Assembly (NCBI GenBank): GCA_031550725.1
Contig: JAVBOH010000004.1
Location: 1 to 64,000 of the forward strand
From: UBA946 sp031550725
Lineage (GTDB): Bacteria; Bacillota; Clostridia; Oscillospirales; Ruminococcaceae
DNA length: 64,000 nt
Direction: 5' to 3'
A program made the position numbers and the translations under genes. Below the pieces are notes generated by a model. That model had not been told where the DNA came from and made no database searches. It saw nothing but the letters and a program-made list of their open reading frames with translations. Below, one piece after another: positions 43,828 through 52,897 of this stretch; within the stretch, counting starts at the first letter, position 1, and each line of letters opens with the position of its first letter.

Positions 43828-44418
43828 TTGCTTAAAAATCTTCTGCTAATATTGGCAGTTTGCACAGATAGTTTTGCCGCATCGGTAGGACTTGGAAGTG
43901 CAGGAATTAAAATACCAGTTAAATCAGCGTTAATTATAAGTATAACTGGGACACTTTTCCTGACATTATCTGTATGTTTTGCAGATATAATTGAAACAAT
44001 AATACCAAATGAAATTTGTAAAATGCTATCTTTCATTTTACTAATTGCATTAGGACTGTTCAACTTATTTCGAAACGTCTTTAAAACAGCTCTTGATAAA
44101 AAGAAAAACAAAAATAATAACAATCCGGTAAACATATATTTCAATGAAACCGCAGCAGATGCAGACAATTCAAAAATAATATCCGTCAAAGAGGCATTGG
44201 TATTGTCAGTTGCATTATCAGCCGACTCGCTTGTCACAGGCATAAGCGCAGGTTTCACAGGCTACAACATACCGCTGCTTACAATTATGACTTTTGCAAT
44301 AGGCTTCACGGCTATTCAAACAGGCAGCTTTATCGGGCGTAAAATATCCACAGTAAAAAAACTAAATCTAAGCTGGCTATGCGGCGTTATACTTATATTG
44401 CTTGCATTTTTAAGATAA
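43828..44418 (+). CDS. ytaF: YtaF-type sporulation membrane protein (MntP superfamily)
   Basis: About 196 residues, six membrane helices, with paired DSF/DSL motifs (AVCTDSFAASVGLGSAGI near 15; SVALSADSLVTGISAGF near 130). A hydrophilic middle carries KKKNKNNNN. The TTG at 43828 is preferred because AGAGG sits eight bases upstream; a GTG at 43819 overlaps it. YtaF proteins are sporulation-linked relatives of MntP; transport function is unproven. Confidence 0.78.
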   Translation: MLKNLLLILAVCTDSFAASVGLGSAGIKIPVKSALIISITGTLFLTLSVCFADIIETIIPNEICKMLSFILLIALGLFNLFRNVFKTALDKKKNKNNNNPVNIYFNETAADADNSKIISVKEALVLSVALSADSLVTGISAGFTGYNIPLLTIMTFAIGFTAIQTGSFIGRKISTVKKLNLSWLCGVILILLAFLR

Positions 44419-44460
44419 TCGTATAAAATAATCAGTGGAATGTGCATAGAACATAAATAA

Positions 44461-44486
44461 CGGGCGACTTACTAGTCGCCCGCTTT
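44461..44486 (+). terminator. Terminator of ytaF
   Basis: CGGGCGACT (44461-44469) pairs with AGTCGCCCG (44474-44482), then CTTTTATT. Confidence 0.85.
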
Positions 44487-44536
44487 TATTAAATTATTTT
44501 CTTCGTGCAAAAAACACTTGTTAAATATACTATTAA

Positions 44537-45988
44537 TTATTCAGCCATTTTGGTTTTCAACTCAGTATCAACATCATTAACCAAAGTTAGTAGTGTATCA
44601 GCAATCATTTCTCTCATAGTAGTCCATTCAACACCATGGAGAGCAGCTCTTGTACCGATAGTATCGCCGCCGTCAGTAGTGATTGATGCGATATCAGTTG
44701 AACATCCGCTAGCAAGGTCAACAACAGGGTTAAGTCTTGCAAGCTCGTTGATTTCCTTATAAGTAGCGATTAATTCTGCAGACCACTTAGCATCATCCAT
44801 TTTCTTTCTGTCAACGATAGCGATTGCATTCTCGTCAATAGCCTCAAGGATTTCACATTCAGCATACAAAGCAGCACCCTTTGGGTTCTGTGCACCCTTA
44901 CATATTGCAAAACCGTCAAGTGTAGCACCCTGATACTGAACAGAGCCAGCAGGAGATGGTACTGGTACCATTGCAACGTTTGCAGGGTCAATAGTTGTTG
45001 TCCAAGTTTCTGGAGCGCTCTCAATACACCATGCACCGCAGAAGTAAAGCAACTGTCTGCCTTCACCCATAAATTCAGGATGAGTAGTCCAAGCAAACTG
45101 CTCTCTTGGGAATACAAGTCCGTTTGTATAAAGATCATACTGATAGTTCATAGCCTTTTCAACAGTAGCATCATTAACATTACACTTCAAGCCTTCTGGA
45201 GTTGTCTGAATTATTGGCACACCAGCAGAAACGAACAAAGACTTTTCAGCCCAGAAACCATCAAGACCCCACTGGTCAGCATCTTCATCAACATATTCAA
45301 GGAGCATTTCCTTCATAGTATCCCAGTTCCAGTTGCCCTCTTTCCACAATGTGTATGGATCGTCAAGACCGCAGGACTCAATAGTTGACTTGTCGTATAT
45401 AACAACACATTCAGCAGTAACGTTAGTAATCATCTCATAATGCTTGCCGCCGAAAGCATAAAGCTCCATAGCAGCAGCATTTCTCTGCCAAAGCGGAGAA
45501 TTCATGTCTATGTAGTCATCAACAGGCTGGAACATTCCGCTATTGATACCCTTTGGATAGTTAGCAGTATCATCACCTGGGAAAATATCAATACCCTCGC
45601 CGCCTAATACCATTGAAGAAAGGTCAGTGTAACGCTGTTCCCAAGTTGTTGGATACCAAACAACCTTACCGCCATATTTTGTTTCAAACAATTCCAAAGC
45701 AACTGATTTACTCTTACCCTCAGTGCCTGGGTTTATATCATAATGTGCAAGCCATTTAATTGTCTTATTTTCAAGTTCAACGTCCTGAAGCTGTGTTGCA
45801 ACCTGATCAAGCACTTCCACCTCATCGTCCAATAATGCTGCATCATTGATTGCAACAGTAACAGCAGTGGTAGTTGTGGTAGCCTCAGTTTCGTTTGCTG
45901 GATCACTACTAGTTTTATCGCAAGCTGTTAAACCTGCAACAATACTAAGTGCCATAGCAGCACTTAAAATTCTTTTAACTTTTTTCAT
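44537..45988 (-). CDS. Extracellular solute-binding lipoprotein, copy 1
   Basis: 483 residues, ABC-type family 1 (sugar) solute-binding protein. Lipobox LTAC near residue 23, then a Thr-rich linker (TEATTTTTA). Core pattern TIKWLAHYDINPGTEGKSKS, TTWEQRYTDLSSMVLGGEGID, and CKGAQNPKGAALYAECEIL. AAGGAGG precedes the ATG. Highly similar in layout to the proteins at 47554 and 49265. No permease or ATPase lies nearby, so it must borrow a transporter elsewhere or serve another role such as sensing. Ligand unknown, probably oligosaccharide. Confidence 0.85.
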   Translation of the reverse strand: MKKVKRILSAAMALSIVAGLTACDKTSSDPANETEATTTTTAVTVAINDAALLDDEVEVLDQVATQLQDVELENKTIKWLAHYDINPGTEGKSKSVALELFETKYGGKVVWYPTTWEQRYTDLSSMVLGGEGIDIFPGDDTANYPKGINSGMFQPVDDYIDMNSPLWQRNAAAMELYAFGGKHYEMITNVTAECVVIYDKSTIESCGLDDPYTLWKEGNWNWDTMKEMLLEYVDEDADQWGLDGFWAEKSLFVSAGVPIIQTTPEGLKCNVNDATVEKAMNYQYDLYTNGLVFPREQFAWTTHPEFMGEGRQLLYFCGAWCIESAPETWTTTIDPANVAMVPVPSPAGSVQYQGATLDGFAICKGAQNPKGAALYAECEILEAIDENAIAIVDRKKMDDAKWSAELIATYKEINELARLNPVVDLASGCSTDIASITTDGGDTIGTRAALHGVEWTTMREMIADTLLTLVNDVDTELKTKMAE

Positions 45989-46340
45989 TAAAATAAATCC
46001 TCCTTACAAAAATTTAACTAAATTAATTTAAAAACAATATCCATAAAATATTATATCAAATTTGCATAAATAAGTCAATGCAATATTAATGAAATATTAT
46101 GCAGTATGCTTTAGTTATTTTTAACAAACACCACAGGAAATATATGTCTATACATATACATTAAAATTCACTTTCCCAAGAAAATCGGCTTAATTATGAA
46201 TATACTAACTTAATTTATGGTTAATAAAATAACTTAATTAATATGAATTAAGAACTATTATAATTGTTCAGCTGTAAAAAATTAATTATGAAAAGGCAGT
46301 TGTATCAAAGTTTGTTAAGCTAAATTATGAAATTTTTATA

Positions 46341-46383
46341 AAAATAGCGGAGTATAGTTAGTTTGACTGCACTTCGCTGTTTT
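46341..46383. terminator. Terminator-like hairpin of unknown parent
   Basis: AAAATAGCGGAGT (46341-46353) pairs with ACTTCGCTGTTTT (46371-46383), allowing two G-U pairs. It lies between two divergent genes where no gene ends. Its core resembles the hairpin at 47104-47144. The remaining DNA 45989-46340 is AT-rich upstream region of the lipoprotein gene. Confidence 0.5.
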
Positions 46384-46410
46384 GTAATTAAAAATAATAT
46401 AATTTAGGTA

Positions 46411-46439
46411 TTGACAAATAATATTATATGTTGTATAAT
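46411..46439 (+). promoter_or_regulatory. Promoter of the membrane protein gene
   Basis: -35 TTGACA (46411-46416), 17-base spacer, -10 TATAAT (46434-46439). A small CCGCA/TGCGG hairpin lies in the leader. Confidence 0.88.
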
Positions 46440-46495
46440 ATTATAAATAAGCCGCACAAATGCGGTAAATTTTATTAATATTTTGGAGGTATATT

Positions 46496-47098
46496 ATGGA
46501 TGATTTTAACATTAGCCATCAAACGCAGGGGAGAAATATCGAAATAAAAGATAAGTTTTTTAAAATAGTCTTTCAAATATTTACGGTTCTTTGTATAACG
46601 GGAATTGCTGCAAGTGTAATTTGTGATTTTTCATTAAACAAAGCAATAACATGGTCGCTATATCCATTAATAAGCATTATATTTTTATGGATAATTTGTA
46701 CACCAGCTTTAATACTAAAGAGTCATAAAATTTTAAGTTCAATCATAGCAATTACCATTGTTGTATTTCCGTACCTTTATATACTGGATAAAATTACCGA
46801 TATTAATAGTTGGTTTAAACCTTTAGCTGTTCCAATAACAATAACTTCACTTATTGCAATTTGGGTTTCAATAATAGTTTTTTATATTCTTAAAAAGAAA
46901 TTTTGGTATTTCTGTTCATTTATAACTTTCATTTTTGGAATTATCGTTAATGGTATTGTTCAATATTATGTTAATCAATATACAGGAACGAATATTTTAA
47001 CATTAAGTTTATTAATAAATGTTTCGGCATGTTTATTACTTACTGTGTTATTTGCTTTTTTAGGAAACAGAAAATATAATAAAATTGAAGAAGGCTAA
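46496..47098 (+). CDS. Hypothetical membrane protein, about six helices
   Basis: 200 residues, mostly hydrophobic. Helices are seen around residues 25-45, 52-70, 77-95, 105-127, 132-155, 165-190 with a basic C-terminus (NRKYNKIEEG). No domain recognised. GGAGG precedes the ATG. Perfect promoter and terminator bracket it, so it is expressed alone. Flanking hairpins share sequence (46341 and 47104). Confidence 0.65.
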   Translation: MDDFNISHQTQGRNIEIKDKFFKIVFQIFTVLCITGIAASVICDFSLNKAITWSLYPLISIIFLWIICTPALILKSHKILSSIIAITIVVFPYLYILDKITDINSWFKPLAVPITITSLIAIWVSIIVFYILKKKFWYFCSFITFIFGIIVNGIVQYYVNQYTGTNILTLSLLINVSACLLLTVLFAFLGNRKYNKIEEG

Positions 47099-47103
47099 TC
47101 AAT

Positions 47104-47144
47104 AAACAGCGGAGTGTAAACTTTGAATTTACACTCCGCTGTTT
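47104..47144 (+). terminator. Strong terminator of the membrane protein gene
   Basis: Seventeen-base perfect stem AAACAGCGGAGTGTAAA (47104-47120) with its complement (47128-47144), then TTG. Confidence 0.88.
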
Positions 47145-47428
47145 TTGTTAATTTAATACGTCCTGAAGATAATATTATAATTAAACAGAATAACAATATA
47201 TCTTTCATGGTTTCAGAGGATCGAGTACAGTTTTTTATTGAATGTGATGATATAAAACCTATCAACAGAGAAGGAATGATCCCAAAAGGTACTGTAATTG
47301 GAAGCAGTAAACAAATTAACGGGAAATATCAAGCAATTGTAAATATTAATTTACCAGAAGACATAATCATTGATGAAATGTATTATTTTGATGAAGAATA
47401 TAAGTACGAAAACGGTGCAGTAGACTAA
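47123..47428 (+). CDS. Doubtful small ORF beginning inside a terminator
   Basis: 101 codons from TTG at 47123, which lies within the loop of the terminator hairpin. Protein-like composition downstream (FFIECDDIKPINREGMIPKG; NINLPEDIIIDEMYYFDEEY). No ribosome site or promoter. It may be the 3' remnant of an older gene cut by the upstream cassette, or unexpressed. Unrecognised. Confidence 0.3.
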   Translation: MNLHSAVFVNLIRPEDNIIIKQNNNISFMVSEDRVQFFIECDDIKPINREGMIPKGTVIGSSKQINGKYQAIVNINLPEDIIIDEMYYFDEEYKYENGAVD

Positions 47429-47474
47429 AAAAAATCAACATTCAAGTACCTCAATATAATTGATATATTATAAA

Positions 47475-47510
47475 AATAGCCACTTTGTTTTATTTAACAG
47501 AGTGGCTATT
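47475..47510 (-). terminator. Terminator of solute-binding lipoprotein copy 2
   Basis: AATAGCCACT (47475-47484) pairs with AGTGGCTATT (47501-47510), T-rich on the minus strand. Confidence 0.8.
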
Positions 47511-47553
47511 TGCATTATATTTGATTTTAAACTTTTAAAAAATCAATTAACAA

Positions 47554-48990
47554 TTAGGAAACCTTTGCTTTCAAGTCAACGTCGATTTCATTAACAAGAG
47601 TTAAAAGTGTATCAGCAATTGTTTCTCTTTCAGTAGCCCAGTCAGTGCCTCTGAATGGCTGTCTGTAACCGTGGTCACCAGAAACAAGGCTAGCGATATC
47701 GTTTGAACAGCCGTCACCGAAGTCTGCAACAGGATACTGTCTGCAAAGCTCAAGGATTTCGTTGTATGTATCAATGTGGAACTGATTCCAGCCGTAGTCA
47801 TCCTGCATTTTTCTTTCGTTGATAGCAATAACACTTTCATCAAGAGAAGCAAGAATACAGCACTCGGAATAAAGAGCAACACCCTGAGGATTCTGTGCAC
47901 CCTTACAAAGAGCATAGCCAGCAACCTTAACATCCTGATACTGCTTGTCAGAACCAGCTGGGTTTGGAACAGGAACAAACTTCAAATCTTCTGGTGCAGA
48001 CTGGTTGGACCAAATCTCTGGAGCAGAGTAGATTTCCCAGATACCCTTAATCATGAACAACTCGTTACCACTGCCAATGAACTCACCGTGAGTTGACCAG
48101 CCAAACTGCTCAAATGGGTAAATAAGACCGTTTGAATATAAGTCATAACCGAAGTTCATAGCCTTTTCAATAGTTGCATCATTTACATTACAAACAAGGT
48201 TTCCGTTTTCAAGACCGATGAAAGGTACACCGCTTGACATAGTGATAGCTCTTTCAAAATACCACTCATCAAGACCATAACGCTCTGCATCTTCATCAAC
48301 AAATTCAACTAGCATTGCCTTGAAAGTATCCCAGTTCCAATCGCCAGCTTTCCACAAATCGTATGGATCATCAAAGCCAAATTCTTCAATAGTATTAGTG
48401 TTATAGAAGCAAACGTTAAATGGAGTTACTTCTGTAACGAACTGGAAGTGCTTACCGTTAAAGTTAAACAGCTCATAAGCTGCCTGAGTATGCTGCCAAA
48501 GTGGTGATGACATATCAACATAATCATCAACAGCCTCAAACATACCGCTAACAATTCCCTTAGGATAGTTTGCAGAGTCATCGCCAGGGAAGAAGTCAAT
48601 TCCTTCCCCGCCAAGGATGAAGTTAGACAAGTCAGTGTAACGAGCTTCCCAAGTTGTTGGGTACCACTGAACAGTGCCGCCGTATTTATTTTCAAACATT
48701 TCAAGCTGAGTTGCCTTACTCTTTCCTGTTGTATCAGGATTTAAGTCATAGTGAGCAAGCCACTTAATAGTCTTGTTTTCAAGAGTAACGTCAGAAAGCT
48801 GGGAAGTAGCCTCATCAAGTGCTGCCGCTTCATCTTCCTTCAAAGTTTCTGTGTTCTTTTCAACTGTTGCCTGAGTTGTAGTTGTACCCTCTGTTGTATT
48901 AGAACCGTTGCCGTCAGTCTTACAAGCGGACAAGCCTGCAAGCATAGATAGAGCCATAATAGCGCTAAGTATTCTTTGCTGTTTCTTCAT
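47554..48990 (-). CDS. Extracellular solute-binding lipoprotein, copy 2
   Basis: 478 residues. Lipobox LSAC near residue 23; Thr-rich linker. Core matches copy 1 closely: TIKWLAHYDLNPDTTGKSKA, TTWEARYTDLSNFILGGEGID, NPAGSDKQYQDVKVAGYALC, and CKGAQNPQGVALYSECCIL. AGGAGG precedes the ATG. Separate terminator and own leader, so independently controlled from copies 1 and 3. No permease nearby. Confidence 0.85.
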   Translation of the reverse strand: MKKQQRILSAIMALSMLAGLSACKTDGNGSNTTEGTTTTQATVEKNTETLKEDEAAALDEATSQLSDVTLENKTIKWLAHYDLNPDTTGKSKATQLEMFENKYGGTVQWYPTTWEARYTDLSNFILGGEGIDFFPGDDSANYPKGIVSGMFEAVDDYVDMSSPLWQHTQAAYELFNFNGKHFQFVTEVTPFNVCFYNTNTIEEFGFDDPYDLWKAGDWNWDTFKAMLVEFVDEDAERYGLDEWYFERAITMSSGVPFIGLENGNLVCNVNDATIEKAMNFGYDLYSNGLIYPFEQFGWSTHGEFIGSGNELFMIKGIWEIYSAPEIWSNQSAPEDLKFVPVPNPAGSDKQYQDVKVAGYALCKGAQNPQGVALYSECCILASLDESVIAINERKMQDDYGWNQFHIDTYNEILELCRQYPVADFGDGCSNDIASLVSGDHGYRQPFRGTDWATERETIADTLLTLVNEIDVDLKAKVS

Positions 48991-49214
48991 TAAAAAATTC
49001 CTCCTAAAAAATTTCTTTCACAAGCTTAATTCTTGTGAAAATGATATGTAAAAAGTTGATGTAAACATAACACACCACGGTTATTATATCAAAATATTAT
49101 TCATAAGTCAATGCCATTTTGTGAAATAAATGACATTTCACTTTGTTGCATTTGCACAAATTTTGCTTACGAAAACCTTTAAGTATAGTATAAAATTGAT
49201 TTTCCGAAAAAAAA

Positions 49215-49244
49215 ATGCTGTGCAGTATAAAAACCACACAGCAT
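49215..49244 (-). terminator. Terminator of solute-binding lipoprotein copy 3
   Basis: ATGCTGTG (49215-49222) pairs with CACAGCAT (49237-49244), followed on the minus strand by eight or more T. Confidence 0.85.
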
Positions 49245-49264
49245 ATAAATCAACAATGATTATT

Positions 49265-50695
49265 TCATGATATCTCAGCAGCGGATGCATTAAACTCATC
49301 AATATAAGTCTGAATAGCATCGATAAGGGTTTCTCTTGTAACAGCCCAGTCAGCACCCTGCAATGCAGCACGGATACCAGTTTCACCGCTGTCGATAAGC
49401 TGATACATATCAGTTGGGCAGCCCGCATGAATATCATACATTGGATGCTCAGCAGTCATATCCTTGATAGTCTGTGCCATTTCAATCATTTCATCAGTCC
49501 AGCCATAGTCATTACGCATTTTTTCAATGCCAATCTGAATAGTTCTTTCATCGGTGTTAGCAACAATACAGCATTCCATGAACTTCATAACGCCCTCAGG
49601 ATTTTGTGCACCCTTACAAAGCATGAAAGCTTCAAGTCCTGCAGGAAGATAATATGCATCAGCACTTGGGTCCTTTGGCATTGGAACGAACATAACATCC
49701 TCAGGCTCACCAAAAGTTTTAGTCCAAAGCTCCTGATCAGCACGAGCCTCATAAAGACCACTGATATAGAAAAGCTCCTTGCCCTCACCGATATATTCAA
49801 TATGAGTATTCCAGTTAAATAAATTCTTATCAAGAACAAGACCATTCATAAAAAGCTCATTCATAAATGTCATTGAACGCTCAATAGCAGGACTGTTAAA
49901 GTTATGTACAAGCTTGCCATCCTTTAATTCAACAGACGGAACACCACAGGTCAGCATAATAGGCTGTTCATTGAACCAGCCGTCAAGACCATACTGTTCA
50001 CCGTCAACATCGCAGAAATCAAGCAGCATTTCCTTGAATGTATCCCAGTTCCATTTACCCTCTTTTAAAAGTTCCGCAGGGTCATCATAACCCATAGTTT
50101 CAATTGTGTTGCGGTTATAATAAACAACCTGACCCTCTGTTGCAGCAGTACCAATCAGATAGTGCTTGCCGTTAAGCTCAAAATAGTCGTTAAGCGCTTT
50201 AACACCTGACCAAATCTGACCATCAAAATCAACATAGCTGTCGAATGCCTCGAACATACCGTTTGTAACACCCTTTGGGAATGAATCAAGGTCACCGCCT
50301 GCAACGAAGTCAATTCCCTCACCACCGATAATTTTTGTTGACATATCGTTGAAACGAGCGCTCCATGTTGTTGGTATGTATTCAATCTCACCGCCATACT
50401 GTGCCTCGAAAAGCTCTAGTGAAAGTGATTTTGTGTTACCAAAATTTGTTGCATGGAAAGGGTCATAGAAAGAAAACCACTTTATTGTTTTATTTTCAAG
50501 TTCACCTGTCAGAAGTTCCTCCGCAGCCTGTTTAACTGCACCTGCATCCTCATCTGAAAGCTGTTCTGTTTTAATCTCAACTGTTGCCTGTGTAGTAGTT
50601 GTTATATCTGCCTCACCATCATTATTGCTGCAAGCTGTCAGTCCTGCAACTATGCTCATTGCAAGCACTGCCGATACAATTTTTTTATTGTTCAC
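49265..50695 (-). CDS. Extracellular solute-binding lipoprotein, copy 3
   Basis: 476 residues. Lipobox LTAC near residue 22, acidic/Thr linker. Same fold as its two neighbours but more diverged: TIKWFSFYDPFHATNFGNTK, TTWSARFNDMSTKIIGGEGID, and CKGAQNPEGVMKFMECCIV. Likely binds a different ligand of the same class. Two very stable hairpins lie in its upstream region (50741-50800). Confidence 0.83.
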   Translation of the reverse strand: MNNKKIVSAVLAMSIVAGLTACSNNDGEADITTTTQATVEIKTEQLSDEDAGAVKQAAEELLTGELENKTIKWFSFYDPFHATNFGNTKSLSLELFEAQYGGEIEYIPTTWSARFNDMSTKIIGGEGIDFVAGGDLDSFPKGVTNGMFEAFDSYVDFDGQIWSGVKALNDYFELNGKHYLIGTAATEGQVVYYNRNTIETMGYDDPAELLKEGKWNWDTFKEMLLDFCDVDGEQYGLDGWFNEQPIMLTCGVPSVELKDGKLVHNFNSPAIERSMTFMNELFMNGLVLDKNLFNWNTHIEYIGEGKELFYISGLYEARADQELWTKTFGEPEDVMFVPMPKDPSADAYYLPAGLEAFMLCKGAQNPEGVMKFMECCIVANTDERTIQIGIEKMRNDYGWTDEMIEMAQTIKDMTAEHPMYDIHAGCPTDMYQLIDSGETGIRAALQGADWAVTRETLIDAIQTYIDEFNASAAEIS

Positions 50696-50740
50696 TTAAT
50701 AATCCTCCTATGTATAATTTTTTCGCTTAAATAACTGCTA

Positions 50741-50800
50741 AAGAAAATCGCTTGCGATTTTCTTCGCTGTATTAAAACGTTTTGACGTTTTAATACAGCG
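50741..50800. repeat. Two tandem perfect hairpins before copy 3
   Basis: AAGAAAATCG (50741-50750) pairs with CGATTTTCTT (50755-50764), loop CTTG. Immediately next, CGCTGTATTAAAACGT (50765-50780) pairs perfectly with 50785-50800, loop TTTG. They lie 46 bases upstream of the lipoprotein start. They may be mRNA stabilisers, attenuators or a mobile palindrome. Confidence 0.6.
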
Positions 50801-50951
50801 TGGTATCGTTTACACCCTCTAAATCTCATATATATTATACATACATTCATACTCTATGTCAACAGATTTTTCAAATTTTTTTATTACATTAATATGTATT
50901 TTGTATATATTGTCTATAACTTAGTATTTATGTTAAATTTGCGAAAAGCCC

Positions 50952-50980
50952 TTGACAGATGTAAAAATAAATGGTACAAT
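50952..50980 (+). promoter_or_regulatory. recA promoter
   Basis: -35 TTGACA (50952-50957), 17-base spacer, -10 TACAAT (50975-50980), 54 bases before the ATG. Confidence 0.85.
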
Positions 50981-50987
50981 TAAAAAC

Positions 50988-51001
50988 AGTACAGATGTTC
51001 G
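50988..51001. promoter_or_regulatory. LexA (SOS) box of recA
   Basis: AGTACAGATGTTCG, one mismatch from the Gram-positive GAAC-N4-GTTC core, just past the recA -10. Position suits LexA blocking transcription. Confidence 0.65.
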
Positions 51002-51034
51002 ATTTTTATTTATTTTAGTTGGAGGTTTATTGAC

Positions 51035-52231
51035 ATGGCGGCAAAAAAAGTTGAAACAGTTAAGAAAGAGATGCTAAAACCAAAGAATTCCGAAGAAAAG
51101 AAGAAAGCGCTTGAAGCGGCGATTCAACATATAGAAAAGCAATACGGCAAGGGTGCTGTTATGAAGCTTGGGCAAGCGTCCGATTATACTGTTGATGCCA
51201 TCCCAACAGGTTCTATGACACTTGATATGGCGCTTGGTATCGGCGGTGTTCCAAAGGGACGAATTGTCGAGATTTATGGTGCTGAAAGCTCTGGTAAGAC
51301 TACCGTTGCCTTGCAAATTGTTGCAGAAGCTCAAAAGCTTGGCGGCGAGGTTGCATTTATTGACGTTGAACACGCTCTTGACCCTGTTTACGCAAAAGCT
51401 TTGGGTGTTGATATCGACAGTATGCTTGTTTCTCAGCCAGACAGCGGTGAGCAGGCACTTGAAATTGCTGAGGCTCTTGTTCGTTCCGGTGCAATCGACT
51501 GTATCGTTGTTGACTCTGTTGCCGCTATGGTAACAAAGGCTGAAATTGACGGAGAGATGGGTGATACTCATGTCGGACAGCTTGCACGTTTGATGTCACA
51601 GGCTATGAGAAAGCTTACTTCTGTTATTTCGAAATCAAACTGTGTTGCTATTTTCATCAATCAGGTGCGTGAAAAGATTGGCGTTATATATGGTAATCCT
51701 GAAACTACCCCAGGCGGACGTGCTCTTAAGTTCTATGCATCTGTTCGTATCGAGGTTAGAAAGGGTGAAGCTTTGAAAAACGGCTCACAGGTTATCGGCA
51801 ACAGAACTAAGTGTAAGATTGTAAAGAATAAGGTTTCACCTCCATTTAAGGAGTGTGAATTTGATATTATGTTTGGGCAGGGTGTTTCACGAACAGGTGA
51901 AGTATGCGACCTTGCGGTCGAACTTGATATTATTAATAAGAGCGGCGCTTGGTTCTCTTATAACGGCAGCAAAATCGGTCAGGGGCGTGACAATACAAAG
52001 GAATTTTTAAAGAATAACCCTGAAATTATGAAAGAAATTGAAGAAAAGGTTAAGGAAAAGCAGAGTGAAATTGTCATGGTTTCAAAGAAAGCTAAGAAAG
52101 CTGATGCTTTGCAGAAAGCCGCTGAGTCAGTTATGCAGGCTGCTGAGGAAACTATTGCCGAAACAGCTAAAACCGTTAACGTTGACATTGATGCGGATGA
52201 TGATTTCGAAGAATTCACTCCTGTTAAATAA
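51035..52231 (+). CDS. recA: Recombinase RecA
   Basis: 398 residues. Walker A is GAESSGKTTVALQIVAEAQK (about 75-94), with Walker B VDSVAAMVTKAEIDGEMGD and the DNA-binding loops GNPETTPGGRALKFYASVR. An acidic, Ala-rich C-terminal tail ends DADDDFEEFTPVK. Central enzyme of homologous recombination and SOS induction. GGAGG precedes the ATG. Co-transcribed with recX five bases downstream. Confidence 0.97.
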   Translation: MAAKKVETVKKEMLKPKNSEEKKKALEAAIQHIEKQYGKGAVMKLGQASDYTVDAIPTGSMTLDMALGIGGVPKGRIVEIYGAESSGKTTVALQIVAEAQKLGGEVAFIDVEHALDPVYAKALGVDIDSMLVSQPDSGEQALEIAEALVRSGAIDCIVVDSVAAMVTKAEIDGEMGDTHVGQLARLMSQAMRKLTSVISKSNCVAIFINQVREKIGVIYGNPETTPGGRALKFYASVRIEVRKGEALKNGSQVIGNRTKCKIVKNKVSPPFKECEFDIMFGQGVSRTGEVCDLAVELDIINKSGAWFSYNGSKIGQGRDNTKEFLKNNPEIMKEIEEKVKEKQSEIVMVSKKAKKADALQKAAESVMQAAEETIAETAKTVNVDIDADDDFEEFTPVK

Positions 52232-52236
52232 TATAC

Positions 52237-52851
52237 ATGAAAATAATTTCAGTTGATAAATACAAGGGTGAAACATATTGTATTGAGTTTGAGGGGCATG
52301 AAAATGTTTACTTAAACCGTGAAATTGTTTCGCAGTATAGCCTTAAAGCAGGACTTACACTTCCCGAAAGCGTCCTGACAGAAATTGTTAACGCTAATGA
52401 TTTTCGCAAAGCAAAGGAACGTGCAATGTATCTGCTCGACGGCAAGGATTATACTTTTTCAGAACTATATAAAAAGCTTTTAAGCAATTATCCCGAGGAA
52501 ACATGTCTTGAAGTTTGCAAAACCTTGGCATCATATGGCTTTATCAATGATATGCGGTATGCTGAGAATAAGGCTAGAGTGCTTTTTGAAGTTAAGCGTT
52601 TTGGGATGTACAGAGCTAAGCTGGAATTAAAACGGTGCGGACTTTCCGATGATATTATTTCGGCTGTTACCCAAAAGTATAGTGACAAGGACGATGTTTT
52701 GGAACGGCTTGAGGAGCTTGTCGAGAAGAAGTATGAGCGATATCTTGTTGATGAAAAGGGTGTCAATAAAGTTAAAGCGGCTTTGCAGCGGCAAGGGTAT
52801 AGTTATAGTGATATAAAGGCTGTACTGGATTTATATGAGTTTGATTTTTAA
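52237..52851 (+). CDS. recX: Regulatory protein RecX
   Basis: 204 residues. Tandem RecX helical repeats: RAMYLLDGKDYTFSELYKKL, ASYGFINDMRYAENKARVLF, RFGMYRAKLELKRCGLSDDI, and VKAALQRQGYSYSDIKAVLD. Inhibits RecA filaments. No independent ribosome site is evident, so translation probably follows recA. Confidence 0.92.
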   Translation: MKIISVDKYKGETYCIEFEGHENVYLNREIVSQYSLKAGLTLPESVLTEIVNANDFRKAKERAMYLLDGKDYTFSELYKKLLSNYPEETCLEVCKTLASYGFINDMRYAENKARVLFEVKRFGMYRAKLELKRCGLSDDIISAVTQKYSDKDDVLERLEELVEKKYERYLVDEKGVNKVKAALQRQGYSYSDIKAVLDLYEFDF

Positions 52852-52856
52852 TCAAA

Positions 52857-52891
52857 ATGGTGCATATGCGAATTAAACGCATATGCACCAT
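52857..52891. terminator. Shared terminator of recAX and asnB
   Basis: Fourteen-base perfect stem ATGGTGCATATGCG (52857-52870) with 52878-52891, then AATTTTTT. Confidence 0.9.
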
Positions 52892-52897
52892 AATTTT

